Below the pieces are notes generated by a model. The model had not been told where the DNA came from. It made no database searches and was given only the letters and a program-made list of their open reading frames with translations. A stretch of 56,780 bases of DNA from an uncultured Eggerthellaceae bacterium. GTDB lineage: Bacteria > Actinomycetota > Coriobacteriia > Coriobacteriales > Eggerthellaceae. Numbering within the stretch: position 1 is the first letter of the stretch; each line of letters begins with the position of its first letter. The translations under genes were made by a program, and so were the position numbers. The DNA is taken from contig CAJUPL010000008.1 of the NCBI GenBank assembly GCA_910588435.1, forward strand, positions 1 through 56,780, given 5' to 3'. Shown here in pieces: positions 1-8,223 of the stretch.

Positions 1-824
1 GCGGGCACAGCGTGCCCGCGACACCGGACCGAGCGGAGCGAGGCCGAAGGATGGGAAAGGTTTGGCAGGTGACGGTCTGTAGGTTCAGCCTTGAGCCGCC
101 GAGTTTTCGGAGGGGTCCCGTTAGGGGTCCCGACGAAAACGGCGATGCCTCCCCTACTCACTTGTGGCGAAGCGTGCGATGGCTGGTACCCGAGCGTTTC
201 CGAAGGCAAGGGCGAATGTGGTATATCCAACCACATTCGACCGCCAGCCTGAGGCCTAGCGAGGGTGCCGACCATCGCAGGCGAGCAGGGTGAGGGTTGG
301 AGCCGGGATTGTCCGGATTGGCGGTCTGCGCCAGGCTAGGTTGCCTGAGCTGATGCTGGGATCCGGGTGTTCGCAGGCTATCGCCTGCGTTACGTTGCAC
401 TAGCGTGCAACTGCGCTTCCAATGGAAGCGCCCACATGGTGGGGGGATGCTCACAGGATATGGCTTCCCTCAGATAAGGCGCACGTTAGTGCGCCAAGGC
501 CGCTACTTTGTTTGTGCTTGCACAAACAAAGTTATAGGCCGCTTTAAAAGTGCATGGGCGTGTCCTTCGCCCATGCAGCACCTTTAGGGCAGCAAGGAAA
601 CCAGAGTTGCAGGTTGATAGGTGGCCGGTAGGCCACCAAGGCCGCTACATGGGTGCGAATGGAATGAGCAGCCATGTTAAAGGCCGCAATGAAAAGAGCG
701 GGCACAACGTGCCCGCGACACCGGATTGTGGCAGCAAGGATGCAGGAGCATCAGACCGTTATGAATGAAGCGGCCCGCAGAATTGCGGGCCGTAAGCACT
801 TTTGGGGCAGCAGGGTTATCGGTG
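1..824 (+). repeat. Multi-hairpin cassette A (left end outside window)
   Basis: Non-coding block of consecutive hairpins sharing modules with cassettes B, C and D. In order: stem GCGGGCAC/GTGCCCGC (1-20); a CGGACCGAGCG...GAGGCCG motif (25-46); a stem at 97-144 with self-pairing GGGGTCCC arms and a gtta loop; a long stem 176-191/263-278 with a private inner stem at 213-221/231-239; three adjacent hairpins at 373-388, 394-411 and 413-431; hairpin 478-495 followed by an AAGGCCGCTAC...GTTATAGGCC frame enclosing a 13-bp stem (505-517/520-532); hairpin 552-576; hairpin 620-637 plus a second GGCC frame (640-685); stem 698-716; stem 771-792 followed by CACTTTTGGGG. It ends about 10 bases before the serA stop. 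Open frames here are frameshifted between copies, so I call no gene. Structure and repetition are seen directly; function is unknown. Confidence 0.85.
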
Positions 825-1742
825 CTACAGATTGACGCAGTGGTTCTTCGTGCCGTCTGAGAGGTAGTCCATGACCTCGTTCACGGCCATGACCGCGCAG
901 TTGTCCTCAGCCTCGGCGGTGGATGCACCCAGGTGCGGGATCACGATGGTGCGCTCCATCTTGACCACGGCCGGGTTCGCGAAATCCGTCACGTAGCGGG
1001 ACACCTTGCCGCTCTCAAGCGCATTCGCCATATCCTCATCGTTCACCAGCGAGTCACGCGAGAAGTTCAGGAAGACCACGCCGTCCTTCATCTTGGAAAT
1101 GGCGGCAGCGTCTATCATGCCCTTGGTGTCAGCCGTTGCGGGCACGTGGATGGTGATGTAGTCAGATGCGGCGTAGAGATCATCCAGGTTGTCAACGAAT
1201 CGCAGGTCAGAAGATATGCCTGCGGCCTTCGCAGCGTCCATATAAGGATCATAGCCAACAACGCTCATTCCAAGCGTCTCGGCCGCCTGAACCACAAGGC
1301 GCCCGATGGCTCCAAGCCCGATCACGCCCAGCGTCTTGCCTGAGATCTCACCACCAGCGAACGCCTTCTTCGCCTTCTCGGCAGACTTGCCAACGTTCTC
1401 ATCATCAGCGTTCTCAGAGACCCACTGGATGCCGCCGATGATGTCACGCGATGCCAGCAGCATGCCTGCGAGCACAAGCTCCTTCACAGCGTTCGCATTG
1501 GCGCCGGGCGTGTTGAAGACGGCAACCCCGGCCTCAGCCATTGCGTCTAGCGGGATGTTGTTCACGCCAGCGCCCGCGCGCGCCACTGCCTTCAGGTTCT
1601 CAGGAATGGCCATGTCGTGCATGTTCGCAGAGCGGACCAAGATGACATCCGCTTCCTCCACGTTGTCAGTCAGCTCATATTCATCCGTCAGGAGGTCAAG
1701 GCCCTTGGATGAGATGTTGTTCAGGCAATGCACTTTGTACAT
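825..1742 (-). CDS. serA: 3-phosphoglycerate dehydrogenase lacking the ACT domain
   Basis: First enzyme of serine biosynthesis, oxidising 3-phosphoglycerate to 3-phosphohydroxypyruvate with NAD in the cytoplasm. The 305-residue protein carries the Rossmann signature GLGAIG at about 142-147, the substrate/NAD arginine in NFSRDSLVNDED (Arg229) and the catalytic histidine in IPHLGAST (His270). The usual Glu-Pro next to the active site is replaced by Asn-Pro (DFANP), which fits the short subfamily whose members read DFPN here. Members I know continue for about 80 more residues through an ACT regulatory domain; this protein stops at the linker (NHCVNL). The non-coding cassette A starts immediately after the stop. 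AAAGGA six bases upstream of the ATG supports the start. Loss of the ACT domain would be expected to remove serine feedback, which is inference. Confidence 0.9.
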   Translation of the reverse strand: MYKVHCLNNISSKGLDLLTDEYELTDNVEEADVILVRSANMHDMAIPENLKAVARAGAGVNNIPLDAMAEAGVAVFNTPGANANAVKELVLAGMLLASRDIIGGIQWVSENADDENVGKSAEKAKKAFAGGEISGKTLGVIGLGAIGRLVVQAAETLGMSVVGYDPYMDAAKAAGISSDLRFVDNLDDLYAASDYITIHVPATADTKGMIDAAAISKMKDGVVFLNFSRDSLVNDEDMANALESGKVSRYVTDFANPAVVKMERTIVIPHLGASTAEAEDNCAVMAVNEVMDYLSDGTKNHCVNL

Positions 1743-1792
1743 GGGGATTCCTTTCAGATAGATGTTCGGGAAGTGAGTTTATCACTGACGGG

Positions 1793-2053
1793 CTACAGCG
1801 GATTGTTCGCGCCCACCACGGCGAAGATAGCTAGGGTAATGGCTACCACCACAGCGCCCAAGCAGACCCCAAGGACCACTGTCTTCCACTTAGGCTTCCG
1901 TGCTGGCGGCTCAGCCTCCCCCGCTGGCTCCTTGCCGTCCACTAAAGGTTCAACGCCCACGCCTCGCCTGCCTATCCGCGGCGTACCGGCGCCCTTCAGC
2001 AGGTTAGCGTGCTTGCTCTCATTGGTCTGGCTGTCTAGGACCTCGTTCGCCAT
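1793..2053 (-). CDS. Small tail-anchored membrane protein
   Basis: An 86-residue protein that I do not recognise. The first 50 residues are polar and rich in Pro, Gly and Glu. A single hydrophobic helix (about residues 57-80, TVVLGVCLGAVVVAITLAIF) lies close to the C terminus, preceded by KPKWK, so it is probably a tail-anchored inner-membrane protein with its N terminus in the cytoplasm. It begins 24 bases after the DUF218 gene ends and probably belongs to the leuS transcription unit. No catalytic motif is visible. Confidence 0.6.
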   Translation of the reverse strand: MANEVLDSQTNESKHANLLKGAGTPRIGRRGVGVEPLVDGKEPAGEAEPPARKPKWKTVVLGVCLGAVVVAITLAIFAVVGANNPL

Positions 2054-2077
2054 ATCCTGCCCCCTCTCAGCTTGCCG

Positions 2078-2740
2078 TTAGTTGGAGATATCCTGCGTTG
2101 GCTCCTCCGGCGGAATGCGCAAGATGGTCTGCAGGAAGTCCTTGTCACGCGCCATCACCTCACGAAGGCTGTACTGCGCCTGGTTGTCATAGCTGCCCTT
2201 GTCCGCGGGCACGCCGTATGACGGCATCCCCAGCCCGTTGGCGATGGCAAGCGCCCGATAGAGATGGTACGCCTGCGTGACCACGAACGCGCTGTCCGCG
2301 CCGTAGACGAAGTGCGCCCTGTACATGGACGCGTACGTGTCGTACCCGGCGTGGTCCACATAGATGGCATCCGGCGGCACGCCAAGCTCCTGGCAGTACG
2401 CCTTCATGGCGTCAGATTCGTTGTAGTGACTGGAACGGTTGTCCCCGCTCACGATGATGGACTCAGCCACACCCGCCAGATACAGGTCAGCTGCTACCTC
2501 AAGGCGGTCAGCAAGTATGTCAGAGGGCGTGCCATCCGGCTTTACGGACGCACCCAGCACCACGATGGTATCCGCATGCAGCCCTTCTTCCTGCACCTGC
2601 GCGATGGTATGCACATCCCCGCGCGTGCTGAACACAGTGTAGGCGCTCACGGCCGCGGAGAACGCAACGAACGCGCCCACCAGGACCAGTATGAGGATGA
2701 TCAGCCGCCCAAGGAGGCTGCGCCGCTTGCCACGGGCCAA
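2078..2740 (-). CDS. DUF218 / SanA-like membrane-anchored protein
   Basis: A 220-residue protein with one N-terminal membrane helix (about residues 12-32) and a DUF218 domain of the YdcF/SanA type. Typical signatures are DTIVVLGASVKPDGTPS, DRLEVAADLYLAG, IIVSGDN, ESDAMKAYCQELGVP and the TQAYHLYRA region near 155. SanA proteins are linked to envelope barrier function; the reaction is not established. The start must be TTG: leuS ends with TAA and the next codon is TTG, and no other start codon lies before the membrane helix. It is therefore translated directly after leuS with no spacing. Confidence 0.8.
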   Translation of the reverse strand: MARGKRRSLLGRLIILILVLVGAFVAFSAAVSAYTVFSTRGDVHTIAQVQEEGLHADTIVVLGASVKPDGTPSDILADRLEVAADLYLAGVAESIIVSGDNRSSHYNESDAMKAYCQELGVPPDAIYVDHAGYDTYASMYRAHFVYGADSAFVVTQAYHLYRALAIANGLGMPSYGVPADKGSYDNQAQYSLREVMARDKDFLQTILRIPPEEPTQDISN

Positions 2741-5305
2741 TTACTTGACCACCATGTTCACAAGCCGCTTGGGCACCACTATCTCCTTCACCACTTGCTT
2801 GCCCTCAAGGGAACGGGATACGGCCTCGCGCGCGGCGCGGATGATGTCCTCCTCCGGCGCCTCAGCTGCCACCGTGATCTTGGCCTTCACCTTGCCGTTG
2901 ATCTGCACGGCCAGCTCAACCTCATCGGCCGCCGCAAGGGAGGCGTCGAACTCAGGCCAGCTTGCATCATGCACTGAGCCCTGATTGCCCAGGGCGTCTG
3001 CCCAGAGCTCATCGGCCATGTGCGGCGCGATGGGAGCGATCAGCTTGACCAGCGTCTCTGCAACATCTTGACAGAGTGGGCCACCCGTCTTGCAATTCAT
3101 GCGATGCTCCGCCGGGCGCACGCGAAGGAACGTGGCGGTTGCGTTCGCAAGCTCCATGATGGCGGCAAGCGCGGTGTTGAAGCTGTTTCGATTGAAATCC
3201 TCAGACACCTTCCCCACCACGCGGTGGCGTTCGCGCTTCATCTGCATAGCCAGCTTGTGCGCGTTCGAATCATCCACGGACGGATCGTAGTAAGTGTCAT
3301 CCCCTGCTTTGCCCACCAGGTCATGGACGATGCGCCAGACGCGATTCAAGAACTTGAGCATGCTTGGGACAACGTCATCGTTCCAGAGCTTCTCCTTGTC
3401 CGGTGGCCCCATGAACAGCATGGCCGCGCGCACGGCATCCGCGCCGTATGACTGGATCATCTCTTCGGGGCTCACCACATTGCCCTTGGATTTGCTCATT
3501 ACATCCCCGTGTGAGTCAAGCACCATGCCCTGGCAGAGCAGGTTCGCGAATGGTTCGTCAAAGGAGAGCATGCCTGCGTCACGCAGCACCTTCGTGAAGA
3601 AGCGGCTGTAGAGCAGATGCAGGATTGCGTGCTCGATGCCGCCGATGTACTGATCCACCGGCATCCACGCGTTCGCGCGCTCAGGCGTGAAGGGCGCATG
3701 CACGTCATGCGGGTCCGTATAGCGGATGTAGTACCAGCTTGAGCACGTGAACGTGTCCATGGTGTCCGTCTCGCGCTTGGCGGGACCGCCGCATTTCGGA
3801 CACGTGGTGTTCACGAAGCCGGCATGGTTCGCCAGCGTCTCCCCAGCTGCAAGGTCTATGTCCTCAGGAAGCAAGACCGGCAGGTCCTCTTCCGGCACTG
3901 GCACCACGCCACAGTCTGGGCAGTGGATGGCCGGGATGGGGTTTCCCCAATAGCGCTGACGGCTGATGAGCCAGTCACGCAGGCGATATTCAGTGGTGCG
4001 CTTGCCCTTGCCAGCCTCTTCCAGCATCTTGACTATGGCGGCCTCACCCTCAGAATGCTTGCCGCCCTTCATGCCCGTGAACTGGCCGGATTGCACCAGG
4101 ATGCCCTCTGCGCCGTAGGCCTCAGACCAGTCAACGCTTGTCACCTTGCGCCCCTGCTCCGCCTTCAAGCTTTCGAACATAGGGTCATCTTCCGGCAAGA
4201 TGATGGGGATGATGGGAAGGTCATACTTGCGCGCGAAATCGAAGTCACGCTGGTCCCCGCAGGGCACCGCCATGACAGCGCCCGTGCCGTAGTCAGCCAC
4301 CACGTAATCAGCCACCCAAACAGGCACCTGCTCCCCGTTCACCGGGTTGACCACGTACCTGCCCGTGAAGATGCCGTGCTTCTCACGGTCACCTTGTGCG
4401 CGCTCAACAGCTGACACCTTGCGAGCATCTTCCGCGAACTTGAGCACCTCGGCAGCGTTCTCCGTGCCTGCCACCAGTTCATCCAGCTTGTCGTACTCAG
4501 GGCCAACCACGAAGAACGAGCATCCGAAGAGCGTGTCTGCGCGCGTTGTGAAGACGGTGATGGTCTCCGCAGACGCGTCCGCAGTGCCGTCAAGCGGAAC
4601 GAGCGCGAAATCCACGTTCGCACCCTCTGACTTGCCGATCCAGTTCGCCTGCTGCTGCTTCACGTTCTCAGGCCAGCCCGCAAGCTGATCCAGGTCTTGC
4701 AGCAGCTCCTCTGCGTAGTCAGTGATCTTGTAATACCACTGCGTGAGGTCGCGCTTCTGCACCTCAGTGTCACACCGCCAGCAGCGGCCGTCAATCACCT
4801 GCTCGTTCGCAAGCACCGTGCCGCAGCTCTCGCACCAGTTCACGGGGCTGTTGCGGCGCTCAACCAGGCCCATCTCCCAGAACTTGAGGAAGATCCACTG
4901 GCCCCAGCGGTAATAATCCGGGTTGCAGGCCACCACCGTGCGGTCCCAGTCATACGAGAAGCCCATGCGCTTGAAGCTTGCGCGCTGCGTGTCTATGTTG
5001 TCATACGTCCACTTCGCCGGATGCGAATGATGCTTGATGGCTGCGTTCTCGGCCGGAAGACCGAACGCGTCCCAGCCCATGGGATGCAGCACGTTGAAGC
5101 CGTTCATGCGCGAATAGCGCGCCACCACGTCTCCGTAGGTGTAGTTGCTCACATGCCCCATATGGATGTCCCCCGACGGGTACGGGAACATCTCCAGCAC
5201 GTACTTGCGCGGCTTGTCCGAGGCCTCGTCCACCGTATAGAGGCCGTCCTCTTCCCACTTCAGCTGCAGGCGCGGCTCTATCTCATGTGGGTTGTACTCT
5301 TTCAT
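2741..5305 (-). CDS. leuS: Leucyl-tRNA synthetase
   Basis: Class I aminoacyl-tRNA synthetase that charges tRNA-Leu with leucine. The 854-residue product has the HIGH-type motif HMGH in the N-terminal catalytic domain, a connective editing domain in the middle, a CPxC...CPKCGG zinc-binding insert, and the KMSKS-type motif VMSKSKGN followed by the anticodon-binding domain. The open frame extends 16 codons further upstream, but I place the start at the ATG preceding KEYNPHEIE because AAAGGATG lies just upstream and that residue fits the family N terminus. A hairpin lies in the 170-base leader, but I see no T-box motif. It is followed without a gap by the DUF218 gene. Confidence 0.97.
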   Translation of the reverse strand: MKEYNPHEIEPRLQLKWEEDGLYTVDEASDKPRKYVLEMFPYPSGDIHMGHVSNYTYGDVVARYSRMNGFNVLHPMGWDAFGLPAENAAIKHHSHPAKWTYDNIDTQRASFKRMGFSYDWDRTVVACNPDYYRWGQWIFLKFWEMGLVERRNSPVNWCESCGTVLANEQVIDGRCWRCDTEVQKRDLTQWYYKITDYAEELLQDLDQLAGWPENVKQQQANWIGKSEGANVDFALVPLDGTADASAETITVFTTRADTLFGCSFFVVGPEYDKLDELVAGTENAAEVLKFAEDARKVSAVERAQGDREKHGIFTGRYVVNPVNGEQVPVWVADYVVADYGTGAVMAVPCGDQRDFDFARKYDLPIIPIILPEDDPMFESLKAEQGRKVTSVDWSEAYGAEGILVQSGQFTGMKGGKHSEGEAAIVKMLEEAGKGKRTTEYRLRDWLISRQRYWGNPIPAIHCPDCGVVPVPEEDLPVLLPEDIDLAAGETLANHAGFVNTTCPKCGGPAKRETDTMDTFTCSSWYYIRYTDPHDVHAPFTPERANAWMPVDQYIGGIEHAILHLLYSRFFTKVLRDAGMLSFDEPFANLLCQGMVLDSHGDVMSKSKGNVVSPEEMIQSYGADAVRAAMLFMGPPDKEKLWNDDVVPSMLKFLNRVWRIVHDLVGKAGDDTYYDPSVDDSNAHKLAMQMKRERHRVVGKVSEDFNRNSFNTALAAIMELANATATFLRVRPAEHRMNCKTGGPLCQDVAETLVKLIAPIAPHMADELWADALGNQGSVHDASWPEFDASLAAADEVELAVQINGKVKAKITVAAEAPEEDIIRAAREAVSRSLEGKQVVKEIVVPKRLVNMVVK

Positions 5306-5389
5306 GTGACATCCTTTGAAGATCTGCTCGTAGCGAATGAAGTGCAATGGCATATTATAGCCACCGAAGCAAGCCTCTCATGCATGAAA

Positions 5390-5413
5390 CGAGAGGGGCA
5401 TCTTCCCCTCTCG
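5390..5413 (-). terminator. Hairpin after the sortase gene
   Basis: A perfect 9-bp stem, CGAGAGGGG with CCCCTCTCG, and a six-base loop, between the sortase stop (5477) and leuS. On the minus strand it is followed by TTTC, so it is a weak intrinsic terminator for the sortase gene. The sequence at 5374-5379 (CCTCTC) could pair instead with GAGAGG inside the stem, so a competing fold exists. Confidence 0.55.
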
Positions 5414-5476
5414 CAGATAAATACCTACCTCTTGTGCGGATGGCGGCATTGCCACCCACGGCTATAGCCCCATAAC

Positions 5477-6367
5477 TCAGCCTGCTGTCAGGGAGTCCAC
5501 CATCTTGTAGTTGTGCTCACCCACCATGACCCCAGAGACGATGTATCTGTTCTCTGAGACAGAAGGCCTGGTGCAAGTGGACAACTGCACCACATACGCC
5601 TGCCCTGCCGTTAGCTTCTCTATCTCGGACTTGTTCGCATCCGCATCCTCTGGATTCACCACAAGGTCCAGGTATCGCTGCAGCACAGCACTGTCTGAGA
5701 AGTCATGCGTGTTCAGTATGTGGCTGTTGTCGTACTCATACGCAGAGACCACCCTGTATGTGAACATCTTGGTTGGTGTGTAGATGTAGAAGTAGGGGTG
5801 CTCATCGAAGAAGGCCTTATCCTCATAGTTGTGCAAGGTCCCGAACGCAAGGTCTGCTCGCTCATCATCTGGCTGGAACGTGTGCCCATAGACCACCGTC
5901 ACAGGATCAGTGAAGGTCAGGTTGTTCTGAGACTGGGTATACGTGGCCCCAACTGGATCCCCTTCGCCATCTATGTTGTGGTAGAGATAGTAGTTGTCCG
6001 CCACGCCGCTCTGCAGGATGGGGAGGTTCACCTCTGTTCCGGGAACGTAGAGCCACGCATAGATGTCAGAGTTGCGCTCCTGAAGCTCCTGGAAGTTGAT
6101 AGGGTTCTTCTCAAGCTCCTGGTCAGTAGAAGGCGCTTGGCTGATATCAGAAACGCTCAGGCTCTCTTGGGCCGGCAGGTCAAGAGACGATGGCATGCCA
6201 ACCGCAACTACGCAAGCTATGCAGACCACCACAGCGGCGATAGCAGCGATGATAGCTGGCTTCTTGCGGCTGGTGCGCGCTGGCTCATGCTCTTGTTCGC
6301 GAACGTGGGTCCTGGGCTTTGCATCTTTGGACAAGGTGTCTTCCGAGGTCTTATCCTCTTTCGGCAT
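5477..6367 (-). CDS. Class B-like sortase
   Basis: Membrane-anchored cysteine transpeptidase that cleaves a sorting motif and attaches surface proteins to the cell wall. The 296-residue product has a charged cytoplasmic N terminus, one membrane helix at about residues 35-58, and an extracellular sortase domain. The active-site histidine is in VVYGHTF, the cysteine in LSTC and the arginine in ENRYIVSG. The segment DIYAWLYVPGTEVNLPILQS and the length favour class B over class E. The frame opens four codons earlier, but those codons (ATG GAG GAA ATG) contain the ribosome-binding site GGAGGA for the next ATG, so I start at MPKED. The gene lies about 140 bases downstream of a surface protein with an SPKTG motif, its likely substrate. 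Confidence 0.9.
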   Translation of the reverse strand: MPKEDKTSEDTLSKDAKPRTHVREQEHEPARTSRKKPAIIAAIAAVVVCIACVVAVGMPSSLDLPAQESLSVSDISQAPSTDQELEKNPINFQELQERNSDIYAWLYVPGTEVNLPILQSGVADNYYLYHNIDGEGDPVGATYTQSQNNLTFTDPVTVVYGHTFQPDDERADLAFGTLHNYEDKAFFDEHPYFYIYTPTKMFTYRVVSAYEYDNSHILNTHDFSDSAVLQRYLDLVVNPEDADANKSEIEKLTAGQAYVVQLSTCTRPSVSENRYIVSGVMVGEHNYKMVDSLTAG

Positions 6368-6424
6368 CATTTCCTCCATGAGTGATATATTTGCGCGCGA
6401 TGGCGCTGCTTTGGCTTCAAGATG

Positions 6425-6456
6425 AGAAGAGGAGCGGCTGCAACCGCTCCTCTTCT
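6425..6456 (-). terminator. Strong hairpin between surface protein and sortase
   Basis: Perfect 13-bp inverted repeat, AGAAGAGGAGCGG pairing with CCGCTCCTCTTCT across a six-base loop. It lies between the surface protein stop (6510) and the sortase start (6367). There is no U-run, so it may act as a partial terminator or a 3'-end stabiliser that lowers sortase expression relative to its substrate. Confidence 0.6.
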
Positions 6457-6509
6457 GGGTCTAGCGTATGTTCGCTGTATGTGTATGTTTCGCTATTACC
6501 CGTGTTCGC

Positions 6510-7943
6510 TTAGGCGAAGATCCCGGTCTTCGGAGAGGTTGCTCCGTTGTCGGTGGCTGCAGCGCCATTGCCTGCTGCCTCGCCTTCGTCAGAACCGTTG
6601 TTGCCTGGCTCATCTCCGCCAGGGATGATCGGAATGTTCGGGTTGTCCGGGTTCACGGGCTGATCCGGGATGACAGGGATGTCGGGGTTATCAGGGGTTG
6701 GCGGGGTCACGCCAGCCGGAGATACTGCCAGGGTGTAGATGGTGCCAGGAACGATGCCTGGAACGGTGATGTTGCCGTCTGCATCAGAGGTGACGTCACG
6801 GTACTTGCCGACGACCTTACCGTCAGCATCGGTCTCATCCCAGAACACGCGGACAGAACGGTTGGCTGCACCAACGTTGGCATTGATGGCCGCGTTCGTG
6901 ATGTCATCCGCAGGAGCGGTTGAAGACACGGTAACGTTGATGACCTTCTGGAAATCGAGCGGGTTGTTGTGCTGAGCCGCCGTGAATGCAGGGCTTGCGC
7001 TGCCAACCGTATCGTTAGCGGAGATGCTCAGATATGCTGCCGTTGGGGCTGAAGTTGTCTGATGCACATCAGCGGATGCAGACGCGGACCAGTTCAGACC
7101 GCCATTGCCCATGAGGGTCTTGGTTGCGCCAGTGGTGTAGGCCAGGTCATAGCCATCAGTATCATTGCCGCCATTGTCAACATGGGTGGTTGCAGGAGCT
7201 GGCTGCACAGCGATGAGGCTATTCTTCAAGACGAAGGTGACCTCAGCCTCGGCAACCTGACCAAGGCTCAGGGAGTACACACCATTGGTTCCGGTGAGCT
7301 TCTCAACCTTGTTCACAGTAGCGCCATTGCCATCCTTGTAGGTGACATAGGCATAGCACTCAACGTTCTCAGCATGCTCGTCGGTTGTGTAGACAACCGT
7401 AACGGTTGCGCCAGTGGCAGCCTCAGAGACAGGATTCACCTCGAAGGTGCTAGCTGAGATGTAGTTGTCCTCGCTAGAGATGAGCTCCTTTGCCTCATCC
7501 TTGGTGATGCCGCCTGCTACCTGCAGGTCATCGCCACCGTTCTTTGCCTCATCGAAGGCTGCAGAAGGAGTGGTGACCTCCTGGAGGATAGGTGCGTCAG
7601 CACCAGCGATGGCCTCATCCAGCGCATCCTGATCCGTGATGGCGCTATCCACAACGTACTCAACTGAGACAGATGCGTCATTGCTGGTCTCAACATTGGC
7701 ATCGTCTGAAGGCTGCACTGCAAGACCGCTGTCAACGCCTTCGAGCGTAGTGGTCGCCTTATTGGTGGTGTCATCGAACGTGGTCTCCACGTTCGCATTG
7801 TCTGCCACCTTCTGGGCCAGCTCCTGTGCATCGGTGACTGGCTCTTGATCACCAGTACCGAAGGCAAGCACTGGCATGGAAAGCGCAAGCGTGAGCGCGC
7901 ATGCGCCCGCAACTGCCCTCTTTCCGAGACTGCTCTTCTTCAT
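6510..7943 (-). CDS. Secreted surface protein with terminal SPKTG motif
   Basis: A 477-residue exported protein of unknown function. The N terminus is a classical signal peptide: KKSSLGKR, then AVAGACALTLALSMPVLAFG. The mature part is acidic, Thr/Ala/Asn-rich and low in Lys. A Pro-Asp-Asn-rich spacer (PDNPDIPVIPDQPVNPDNP region, about residues 420-445) precedes a Gly/Asn/Ala stretch and the sorting-type motif SPKTG. Unusually the protein ends three residues later (IFA), with no hydrophobic helix or basic tail, and no such segment appears in any frame downstream. GGAAGGAAAGAG precedes the ATG. The adjacent sortase suggests an enzyme-substrate pair. A poly-C tract lies in its likely promoter. 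Confidence 0.85.
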   Translation of the reverse strand: MKKSSLGKRAVAGACALTLALSMPVLAFGTGDQEPVTDAQELAQKVADNANVETTFDDTTNKATTTLEGVDSGLAVQPSDDANVETSNDASVSVEYVVDSAITDQDALDEAIAGADAPILQEVTTPSAAFDEAKNGGDDLQVAGGITKDEAKELISSEDNYISASTFEVNPVSEAATGATVTVVYTTDEHAENVECYAYVTYKDGNGATVNKVEKLTGTNGVYSLSLGQVAEAEVTFVLKNSLIAVQPAPATTHVDNGGNDTDGYDLAYTTGATKTLMGNGGLNWSASASADVHQTTSAPTAAYLSISANDTVGSASPAFTAAQHNNPLDFQKVINVTVSSTAPADDITNAAINANVGAANRSVRVFWDETDADGKVVGKYRDVTSDADGNITVPGIVPGTIYTLAVSPAGVTPPTPDNPDIPVIPDQPVNPDNPNIPIIPGGDEPGNNGSDEGEAAGNGAAATDNGATSPKTGIFA

Positions 7944-7996
7944 CTCTTTCCTTCCTTTCAGTTCTACTGCAGTAAGACTGCGAACATACGAAGGTC

Positions 7997-8023
7997 ACTT
8001 TAATCTCGGAGGGGGGGGGTCAA
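7997..8023 (-). promoter_or_regulatory. Candidate promoter with poly-C spacer for the surface protein
   Basis: On the minus strand TTGACC (8023-8018) could be a -35 box and TAAAGT (8002-7997) a -10 box, separated by 15 bases that include most of a run of nine C. Transcription would start near 7990, about 47 bases before the ATG. The spacer is two bases shorter than optimal, so gain of C residues would improve it. The segment is flanked by imperfect inverted repeats (7981-7990 and 8031-8040). Box assignment is my reading, not proof. Confidence 0.45.
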
Positions 8024-8183
8024 GTTTTTTTGCATGTTCGTTGGTAGACGGTTGTATATCTTCGGCAAACGGTAGTTATTTGACTTGATGCCTGATATCT
8101 GATATGTAGCCAGAATCGTTGCTCCTTCTTGATCTGCCCCCCCTCACTTCCCCAACAGCAAGCCGATCTGAGCAACGGCCCTC

Positions 8184-8189
8184 TATAAT
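8184..8189 (+). promoter_or_regulatory. -10 box upstream of engB
   Basis: A perfect TATAAT lies 35 bases before the engB ATG, with GGAGG between them. No clear -35 hexamer is visible at the right distance. Its position supports the downstream start chosen for engB, because the longer open frame would begin upstream of the promoter. Confidence 0.5.
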
Positions 8190-8223
8190 GCCCATATCAG
8201 TCAACTCATCCATCGGAGGCTCA

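Noticed and set aside
175..300. Group II intron or retron RNA as explanation of the long stem
   Set aside because: No domain V signature and no reverse transcriptase in the window.
498..540. Integron attC-like site (GTTAAAG near the GGCC frame)
   Set aside because: The complementary RYYYAAC core is missing (the left side reads GCCGCTAC), no integrase is present and the spacing does not fit.
1..800. Open reading frames inside the cassettes
   Set aside because: The same DNA is read in different frames in A, B and D because of indels not divisible by three; stems, not codons, are conserved, and ribosome-binding sites are lacking.
5306..5476. T-box leader in front of leuS
   Set aside because: Only one simple hairpin is seen, attributable to the sortase terminator; the conserved T-box sequence is absent.
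7981..8040. Invertible promoter bounded by inverted repeats
   Set aside because: The repeats are short and imperfect, the segment is only 60 bases, and no invertase gene is near; slippage of the C-run is simpler.
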